Position numbers and translations under genes: made by a program. From Gammaproteobacteria bacterium (lineage in GTDB: Bacteria > Pseudomonadota > Gammaproteobacteria > VBWC01): DNA of 64,000 nt. The stretch lies in the NCBI GenBank assembly GCA_023266115.1, contig JAHFRU010000006.1:1-64000 (forward strand). Direction: 5' to 3'. Shown one piece after another: positions 56,453 to 64,000 of this stretch. Position 1 is the first letter of the stretch. The number at the start of each line of letters is the position of its first letter. Under the pieces are notes generated by a model. It ran no database searches and was not told the origin of the DNA. It was given only the letters and a program-made list of their open reading frames with translations.

Positions 56453-58177
56453 ATGTCGTTCACTTTTAGCGTTGCTCGATTGCGCCAGGAGCTGGCGTGG
56501 CCGGTGCTGCGCGCCAATCTGTTCGCGGGTATCACGGTCGGTATCGTCGCGCTGCCGTTGTCGATGGCACTTGCGATCGCCAGCGGTGTGGCGCCGCAGC
56601 ACGGTCTGTACACGGCAATTATCGCCGGCATTGTGACGGCGCTGTGCGGCGGCTCGCGGGTTAATATTTCCGGTCCAACAGCGGCGTTCGTCGTTATCCT
56701 GCTACCGATCACGCATCTGTATGGCCTGGGCGGGCTGGTCATTAGTGGATTGATGGCGGGTGTGATACTGGTCGCGATGGGGGCGGCGAAGCTCGGACGT
56801 TTCATAGAAGTAGTGCCCTATCCGGTTACGGTTGGGTTTACGTCGGGTATCGCTGTGGTCATTGCGACGTTCCAGATCAAGGATTTTTTCGGCCTGGAGA
56901 TTGCGTCGCTGGAAGGGCACTACCTGCAGAATCTGCTGGGAATCGTGCGGGCGTTGCCGACGCTGCATTTTGCCGATCTCTTTACAGGTGCAGTGACACT
57001 GGCCGTACTGCTGCTATGGGCGCGGCGCAAGAGCGGGATACCGCCTCAGCTCATCGGGTTGATCGTCGGGACGGGGCTCGCGTGGTTGATGTCGCTGATT
57101 TTTGCAGATTTTCACGTGGTGACGATCGGGTCGCGGTTCCAGTACACAATCGATGGTGTTGCCGGTTCCGGAATACCACCGTTCGCACCGGCCTTCGTCT
57201 GGCCGTGGGAATTGCCCGATGCATCCGGGAAGCCGGTCGGACTGTCGTTTGGCCTGTTGAACACCTTGCTCGGTTCAGCGCTCGCGATCGCCATGCTGGG
57301 GGCACTCGAGTCACTGCTGTGCGCCGTTATTGCCGACGGCATGGCCGGCACACGGCACGATCCGAATCGCGAATTGATCGGCCAGGGAATAGGCAACATA
57401 GTTGCTCCGTTCTTCGGCGGTGTGCCGGCGACGGCGGCGATCGCGCGCACCGCGACCAATATCCGCGCCGGCGCAACGTCACCGGTGTCCTCGGTCGTCC
57501 ACGGCGTGTTTATTCTCGTCGCGATTCTGCTGCTGGCGAAGTTGCTCGCTTACCTGCCGATGGCTGCGCTGGCGGCGTTACTGTTGCGGGTTGCATGGAA
57601 CATGAGCGAGGCGAAGCACTTCTTTCGTATTGTCAGGGTAGCACCGGGTGATGACAAGGCGATTCTGCTGACCTGTTTTTCAATGACCGTGCTGTTCGAC
57701 ATGACGGTGGCGGTGGCAGTGGGTATCTCGCTGGCCGCATTGCTGTTTATACGCCGCAGCATCGAACAGGCCGGCAGCACGCGCCTGAAACCGCATGAGC
57801 ATCAGCGCGTCGAGGGACTGCCGGACTATGTCGCGATCTACGATGTCAACGGGCCGCTGTTTTTTGGCGCGGCACACAAGGCGCTGAAGTCGCTTGGGGA
57901 TGTTGGCAAGGACACCAGGGTGGTGATCCTGGATATGCCCGATGTGACCATGCTCGATATGACCGCGATTATCACACTGGAGGAACTTACGAAGCACATG
58001 GCGCGCAATCGTATTCATGTGATCGTGAATCAATTGTCACAACGGATGATTACCAAGCTGCAGCGGGCCGGTGTCGCCGCACCGGGCGGCAACGTCGAGT
58101 TTTCGTCCAGCCTGGAACAGGCGCTGGTGAGAGCCTCGGAGCTTCACGTCCGGTTGCGGACCGCGATGCCGGTGTGA
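56453..58177 (+). CDS. SulP-family anion transporter
   Basis: A 574-residue inner-membrane transporter of the SLC26/SulP family. LFAGITVGIVALPLSMALAIASGV marks the first transmembrane segments, followed by GLYTAIIAGIVTALCGGSRVNISGPTAA. About ten further segments and a C-terminal STAS domain (about residues 440-560; VVILDMPDVTMLDMTAI) complete the protein. Substrates in the family include sulfate, bicarbonate (BicA) and C4-dicarboxylates (DauA). Proximity to the RuBisCO operon makes bicarbonate uptake attractive, while the sulfotransferase upstream suits sulfate; the sequence alone does not decide. Confidence 0.9.
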   Translation: MSFTFSVARLRQELAWPVLRANLFAGITVGIVALPLSMALAIASGVAPQHGLYTAIIAGIVTALCGGSRVNISGPTAAFVVILLPITHLYGLGGLVISGLMAGVILVAMGAAKLGRFIEVVPYPVTVGFTSGIAVVIATFQIKDFFGLEIASLEGHYLQNLLGIVRALPTLHFADLFTGAVTLAVLLLWARRKSGIPPQLIGLIVGTGLAWLMSLIFADFHVVTIGSRFQYTIDGVAGSGIPPFAPAFVWPWELPDASGKPVGLSFGLLNTLLGSALAIAMLGALESLLCAVIADGMAGTRHDPNRELIGQGIGNIVAPFFGGVPATAAIARTATNIRAGATSPVSSVVHGVFILVAILLLAKLLAYLPMAALAALLLRVAWNMSEAKHFFRIVRVAPGDDKAILLTCFSMTVLFDMTVAVAVGISLAALLFIRRSIEQAGSTRLKPHEHQRVEGLPDYVAIYDVNGPLFFGAAHKALKSLGDVGKDTRVVILDMPDVTMLDMTAIITLEELTKHMARNRIHVIVNQLSQRMITKLQRAGVAAPGGNVEFSSSLEQALVRASELHVRLRTAMPV

Positions 58178-58237
58178 TGAAATCGCACAATCTCACGATT
58201 AATCGACAGTGACTTACTCCTGGAGCGCTTGACACTA

Positions 58238-58999
58238 ATGGAATGGATCACTGAACCACAGGCCTGGATCGCCCTGGCAACATTGACGTTGCTGGAGATT
58301 GTACTCGGCATCGACAACCTCATTTTCATCTCGATACTCGTCGGCAACCTGCGCCCGGAGCAGCGCAGGAAAGCGCGCCTGATCGGTCTCGGTCTGGCGA
58401 TGGGAACGCGCATTGCACTGCTGCTGTCGCTGGTGTGGATCATGAAGTTGACCGCTCCGCTGTTCACGGTGCTCACCCAGGAAATCTCGGGCCGGGATAT
58501 TTTATTGATCGCCGGCGGGCTGTTCCTGATTGCGAAGAGCACGGTGGAAATCCATAACGGGCTTGAGGGGAGCAACGAGGAGCCGAAAACCTACAAGAGC
58601 AGCGCGTTTCTCGGCATCGTTATCCAGATCGCCATCATCGATATCGTGTTTTCGCTGGACTCGGTGATCACCGCGATCGGTATGGCGCAACAAGTCGAGG
58701 TGATGGTGCTGGCGATAATTCTGGCGGTATTCGTGATGATGGTGGCATCCGAGCCGGTGAGCGACTTCGTTGACCGGCATCCGACGATCAAGATGCTGGC
58801 ACTCAGTTTTCTGGTGCTGATCGGTGTTGCGCTGGTTGGGGAGGGCGCCGATATGCACATTCCGAAAGGTTATATCTACTTCGCAATGGCGTTCTCGGTG
58901 GCCGTCGAGATGTTGAACGTCAGGGTCAGGCGCGTGACCGTACCGCCGGTACGTCTGCATGGGCCGGGGAGACCGTCCGCCCCGGATGAGCAAGGGTGA
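58238..58999 (+). CDS. TerC family membrane protein
   Basis: A 253-residue membrane protein with seven to eight hydrophobic helices. LEIVLGIDNLIFISIL near the N-terminus and DIVFSLDSVITAIGMA in the middle carry the acidic residues typical of TerC, some members of which export manganese or calcium. The ATG at 58238 (MEWITEPQAW) matches the common family start; a TTG at 58229 is also in frame. It follows the SulP gene after about 60 bases. Confidence 0.9.
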   Translation: MEWITEPQAWIALATLTLLEIVLGIDNLIFISILVGNLRPEQRRKARLIGLGLAMGTRIALLLSLVWIMKLTAPLFTVLTQEISGRDILLIAGGLFLIAKSTVEIHNGLEGSNEEPKTYKSSAFLGIVIQIAIIDIVFSLDSVITAIGMAQQVEVMVLAIILAVFVMMVASEPVSDFVDRHPTIKMLALSFLVLIGVALVGEGADMHIPKGYIYFAMAFSVAVEMLNVRVRRVTVPPVRLHGPGRPSAPDEQG

Positions 59000-59107
59000 C
59001 GTTGCAGCAGTGACAAACGCCGGTGAGCTTAAGCAAAATGGCGTCGGAAATTTCCAGCACAGAACGGGCGCGGTGCAGCGTTGGTAAGTAGCGCCGCGCG
59101 CATGAGG

Positions 59108-60142
59108 TCAGCGCGCTGCGCGGCGTTTTCCCGAAACCGCTGATGATCTTCCGGTGCGTTCCGTTTTGCCGCGTGTCTGTGAACGTCGCAATCGGGATTT
59201 GACGTTGGCCGGCGTTTCGGCGATGCGTTTCCCTTCGGCCATCATGTAGTCGAGGAACGTCCTGGCGACCACGGAAAGTTGCTTGCCCTTCGGGTATACC
59301 ATGTACCAGTGACGCTCGATCGGAAAGCCCTCGACGTTCAGTACGCGTAACAGCCCGCCCTGTTCTTCCATGAATAGCGTATGGTGCGACAGGATTGATA
59401 GCCCGAGACCGCCGGCGACCCCTTGCTTGATCGCTTCGTTGCTGCCAAGTTCCATTTTGACCGGGACCTTCAGCCCGAACTCGGCGAACAGGCGCTCGGC
59501 GGCGAGTCGCGTGCCGGAACCGAGTTCACGCACCAGAAATTTCTCCTGTGCGATGCGCGCTATCGGAATACGGCGTTTTTTGGCTAATGGATGGTCGGGC
59601 GATGCGATGACCACCAGCGGATTGCGCAGAAACGGTATTGCCTCGACGTCTATTCCGGCGGGCGGTTGTCCGAAGATATACAGGTCATCCTCGTTTTCCA
59701 GCAGGCGTTCCAGCACCCGCTCGCGGTTCGTGACCTTGAGCGTAACATCGACGCCCGGGTAGCGTTGACAGAATGGTCCCAATGCGCGTGGTACGAAGTA
59801 TTTGGCGGTGGTCACGACTGCGAGTCGCAGTTGACCGTGTTTCAAACCCTTCATATCAGCGGTTTCCATTTCGAAGCGGGCCAGTGCATCAAAGACCTCG
59901 CGGCAGGCCTTGTAGAGCGCGCGTCCCGTCGCGGTGATATGAATCTTCTTGCCGATTTGTTCAAACAGCGGCTGGCCGACGGTGTCCGCCAGGTTCCTGA
60001 TCTGCGCCGAGACCGTCGGTTGCGTCAGATGCAGCTCCTCGGCGGCACGCGTGAAGCTGGCGTGTCGGGCGATCGCCTCGAACACCTGGAGTTGCCGCAG
60101 ACTCATTTGGCGAATCAGGCTCGTTATCGCGGGTTTGTTCAT
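59108..60142 (-). CDS. cbbR: LysR-type regulator of the Calvin-cycle operon
   Basis: A 344-residue LysR-type activator. The N-terminal helix-turn-helix includes RQLQVFEAIARHASFTRAAEELHLTQPTVSAQI. The effector domain (GQLRLAVVTTAKYFVPRALGPF, FGQPPAGIDVEAIPF) follows CbbR sequence closely. It is divergent from cbbL with 148 bases between, the standard CbbR arrangement, and should respond to Calvin-cycle metabolites or redox state. The basic C-terminal tail (RRSQTRGKTERTGR) is longer than usual. Confidence 0.95.
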   Translation of the reverse strand: MNKPAITSLIRQMSLRQLQVFEAIARHASFTRAAEELHLTQPTVSAQIRNLADTVGQPLFEQIGKKIHITATGRALYKACREVFDALARFEMETADMKGLKHGQLRLAVVTTAKYFVPRALGPFCQRYPGVDVTLKVTNRERVLERLLENEDDLYIFGQPPAGIDVEAIPFLRNPLVVIASPDHPLAKKRRIPIARIAQEKFLVRELGSGTRLAAERLFAEFGLKVPVKMELGSNEAIKQGVAGGLGLSILSHHTLFMEEQGGLLRVLNVEGFPIERHWYMVYPKGKQLSVVARTFLDYMMAEGKRIAETPANVKSRLRRSQTRGKTERTGRSSAVSGKRRAAR

Positions 60143-61760
<1,618 letters not shown>

Positions 61761-61784
61761 TTAATATTAAAAGGAGAAGCGACT

Positions 61785-62219
61785 ATGATGACCAATCCTG
61801 GCAATCGCGTCACGCAAGGGCAGTTTTCCTTTCTGCCTGACCTGACCGATGCGCAAATCTCGGCGCAGCTCAAATACGCGCTGAAAAACGGCTGGGCAGT
61901 AAGCGTGGAGTACACTGATGATCCGCACCCGCGCAATACCTACTGGGAAATGTTCGGCAACCCGATGTTCGACCTCAAGGATCCCGCCGGGATACTGATG
62001 GAGATCAACAGTTGTCGTAAAACGTTCGCGAGCCACTACATTCGGGTGACGGCGTTTAACAGTACGCGTGGCGTGGAATCGCCGACCATGTCGTTTATCG
62101 TTAACCGGCCGAAGAAAGAGCCGGGCTTTGGTTTGGCGCGACAGGAAGCAGACGGACGCAACATCCGCTACACCGTACACAGCTACGCGACGGACAAGCC
62201 GGAGGGCGAACGCTACTAG
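61785..62219 (+). CDS. cbbS: RuBisCO small subunit, red-type
   Basis: A 144-residue subunit that completes the L8S8 enzyme. [18 protein letters not shown] and [27 protein letters not shown] are typical of the red type. The C-terminal extension (about residues 110-144, ending TDKPEGERY) is the beta-hairpin extension seen only in red-type enzymes. AAAGGAGA precedes the ATG, 24 bases after cbbL. Confidence 0.97.
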   Translation: MMTNPGNRVTQGQFSFLPDLTDAQISAQLKYALKNGWAVSVEYTDDPHPRNTYWEMFGNPMFDLKDPAGILMEINSCRKTFASHYIRVTAFNSTRGVESPTMSFIVNRPKKEPGFGLARQEADGRNIRYTVHSYATDKPEGERY

Positions 62220-62293
62220 GCACTGGCAACAACGTGGCGGGCCGTGTCCGCGGTCCGCCAGCATTTTCGACCATCAGCATACAGGACAGTGTT

Positions 62294-63208
62294 ATGAACG
62301 ATTCCAACATTCCAGTCGTGCCGTCGAACGATGACGCGCGCATCGATCTTGAGGCCGAATTCAGGTCGTCCAACATCAAGGAGGTGCTGGACAAGCTCGA
62401 CAGCGAGCTGATCGGCCTGGTGCCGGTCAAGACGCGCATCCGCGAAATCGCTGCGCTGTTGCTCGTCGACCGCGTACGGCGGCGGCTGGAGCTTTCCTCA
62501 GAGACGCCTACGCTGCACATGTGTTTTTCCGGCAATCCAGGCACCGGCAAGACAACCGTTGCGATGCGCATGGCGCAGATCCTTCATCGCCTCGGTTATG
62601 TCCGCGAGGGTCATCTGGTCGCGGTGACGCGCGATGATCTTGTCGGGCAGTACATCGGCCATACCGCGCCGAAGACCAAAGAGGTCATCAAGAAGGCGAT
62701 GGGCGGCGTGTTGTTCATCGATGAGGCCTACTACCTGTACAAGCCGGAGAACGAGCGCGACTATGGGCAGGAGTCGATCGAGATCCTGTTGCAGGTCATG
62801 GAAAACAATCGCGACGATCTGGTCGTGATACTGGCTGGCTACAAGGACCGGATGGACAAGTTCTTCAGCAGCAACCCCGGCATGCGCTCACGCATTGCTC
62901 ATCATGTCGATTTCCCCGATTACTCGGTCGACGAGTTGCTTGCGATCGCGAAAATCATGCTGAAGGCGCAGAACTACCTGTTCAGTCCCGAGGCCGAAGC
63001 CATGTTCCGCGAGTACATTGGCCGGCGCATGAAACTGCCGCATTTCGCCAATGGTCGATCGGTGCGCAACGCGCTCGACCGCGCGCGACTGCGCCAGGCG
63101 AATCGCCTGTTCGTCGCGGGACGGTCGCTTGCGAAACGCGATGTGATGACGATTGAACCGGAGGATATACTGGCCAGCCGCGTGTTTCAGGAGGGGGAGA
63201 CGGATTGA
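62294..63208 (+). CDS. cbbX: Red-type RuBisCO activase CbbX
   Basis: A 304-residue AAA+ ATPase that pulls inhibitory sugar phosphates from red-type RuBisCO. Walker [12 protein letters not shown], Walker [12 protein letters not shown], the loop [12 protein letters not shown] and [14 protein letters not shown] are standard CbbX. The ATG at 62294 begins the usual acidic N-terminus; an earlier in-frame codon at 62234 overlaps the untranslated leader. Its presence agrees with the red-type subunits upstream. Confidence 0.97.
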   Translation: MNDSNIPVVPSNDDARIDLEAEFRSSNIKEVLDKLDSELIGLVPVKTRIREIAALLLVDRVRRRLELSSETPTLHMCFSGNPGTGKTTVAMRMAQILHRLGYVREGHLVAVTRDDLVGQYIGHTAPKTKEVIKKAMGGVLFIDEAYYLYKPENERDYGQESIEILLQVMENNRDDLVVILAGYKDRMDKFFSSNPGMRSRIAHHVDFPDYSVDELLAIAKIMLKAQNYLFSPEAEAMFREYIGRRMKLPHFANGRSVRNALDRARLRQANRLFVAGRSLAKRDVMTIEPEDILASRVFQEGETD

Positions 63209-63307
63209 TGTCCTGATGGGTGGCGCGGCGCTTAAGGCGTTTGTGCGGTGCACTCATTAGTTCGACATTTCGCAGGATTGACGTCCTCAAATGCCGTCAG
63301 TCTCGTT

Positions 63308-63425
63308 CCGTCATCCCGGGCGCAGCGCACGAAGACCCGGGATCCAGCGGTTGTTAGAGGGGCTGGATTCCTGCTTTCGCAGGAATGACGTTCTTTAGAG
63401 ATGACCGTCATTCCGCGTAGCGCAG
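63308..63425. repeat. REP-like intergenic repeat
   Basis: CCGTCATCCCGGG...CCCGGGATCCAG is followed by GGATTCCTGC-TTTC-GCAGGAATGACG and a third partial unit CCGTCATTCCGCG. The hairpins and the CGTCATTCC/GGAATGACG ends are those of dispersed REP/MITE-like repeats common in Proteobacteria. Only one cluster is in this window. Confidence 0.6.
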
Positions 63426-63495
63426 TGGGGGCCTTGTTCAGAGATGTATGGTTACTCGCTATCATTGGCCCGACACGACCCAGTAGAGGCTACCC

Positions 63496-64000
63496 ATGGC
63501 ATTGGTAAATCTTAGGGAAATGCTGCACCACGCGTACCGATCGCGTTACGCGGTCGGGGCGTTCGATATCGTCAGCCTGGATTTTCTTCAGGCGGTTATC
63601 GAGGCCGCCGAGGCGCGTCGCGCCCCAGTCATCCTCAATCTCGTCGAACATCAATTCCATTTGTACGACTTCGAACTGCTCGCCGCCGCTGCGGTCTGCG
63701 CCGGGCGGCGCGCGACCGTACCGGTGGCGATACAGCTTGATCACGCAACCAACGTCGACAGCGCCGTGAGCGGCATACGTCACGGCTGCAACGGAGTGAT
63801 GATCGATGGCTCGGAGCTGTCGTTTGAGGACAACGTGCGGCTGACGCGCGAGGTCGTCGACATGGCGCATTCCTGCGGTGTGCCGGTCGAGGCCGAGCTC
63901 GGCCACGTCGCGCACCGCGTCGGCGACGAACGTCCATCCAGCGCGGATCATCCGGTACTCACGTCGCCGGAGGAGGCGAAGCGGTTTCAGCGCCAGACAA
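63496..64000 (+). CDS. Class II fructose-bisphosphate aldolase-like protein (cut by window edge)
   Basis: The first 168 residues of a class II aldolase of the FbaA/KbaY/GatY group, continuing beyond the window. AYRSRYAVGAFDIVS, VAIQLDHATN (zinc-ligand/catalytic region), GVMIDGSELSFEDNV and CGVPVEAELGHV are all characteristic. GAGG precedes the ATG. Located 287 bases after cbbX, it probably serves the Calvin cycle as fructose/sedoheptulose-bisphosphate aldolase, though a tagatose-type substrate cannot be excluded. Confidence 0.88.
   Translation, partial: MALVNLREMLHHAYRSRYAVGAFDIVSLDFLQAVIEAAEARRAPVILNLVEHQFHLYDFELLAAAAVCAGRRATVPVAIQLDHATNVDSAVSGIRHGCNGVMIDGSELSFEDNVRLTREVVDMAHSCGVPVEAELGHVAHRVGDERPSSADHPVLTSPEEAKRFQRQT

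Overview
The window looks like a chromosome segment from a chemolithoautotrophic gammaproteobacterium. The housekeeping gene order (miaA-hfq-hflX-hflK-hflC-DUF2065-hisZ-purA, then tRNA-Leu-rnr-rlmB-rpsF-rpsR-DUF2232-rplI-dnaB-alr-radA) is the one known from Pseudomonas-like Gammaproteobacteria. The right end carries cbbR and a red-type (form IC-like) RuBisCO operon cbbL-cbbS-cbbX, followed by a class II aldolase, so CO2 fixation by the Calvin cycle is expected. I cannot name a genus from sequence alone.

Layout. 1-120: end of an IS5-like element. 0.2-3 kb: a methyltransferase and a SPINDLY-type O-GlcNAc transferase. 3.6-10.6 kb: a cytochrome c lipoprotein, a Cys/His-rich exported protein next to NnrS, an outer-membrane protein and a large lipoprotein. 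10.6-20.2 kb: a GFA protein, a two-component system, a PsiF-like protein, a PAP2 phosphatase, a TPR/beta-barrel protein, a decayed HD-GYP gene, sodC and a Bax inhibitor-1 homologue. 20.4-28.1 kb: tRNA-Ser, miaA and the hfq-hfl-hisZ-purA block. 28.1-42.9 kb: an accessory island inserted between purA and tRNA-Leu/rnr. 42.9-52.7 kb: the rnr-to-radA block. 52.8-56.2 kb: an orphan encapsulin-type ferritin, a PstS-like protein with a porin broken by one amber codon, and a sulfotransferase. 56.4-64 kb: SulP and TerC transporters and the Calvin-cycle locus.

The island is the most unusual part. It holds three members of an unrecognised exported protein family, two of which are identical over 876 bp although their signal peptides differ. 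It also holds a 1544-residue fibronectin-III protein translationally coupled to a calcium-repeat protein with a GlyGly-type sorting tail, and a pair resembling magnetosome genes: a MamZ-like fusion (MFS transporter plus ferric-reductase-like domain) followed by a three-haem magnetochrome-like protein. No other magnetosome genes are visible, so the pair may be a redox or iron module working outside magnetosomes. The orphan EncFtn ferritin 10 kb away adds a second iron-handling feature.

All functional calls rest on reading motifs by eye; no database search was run.
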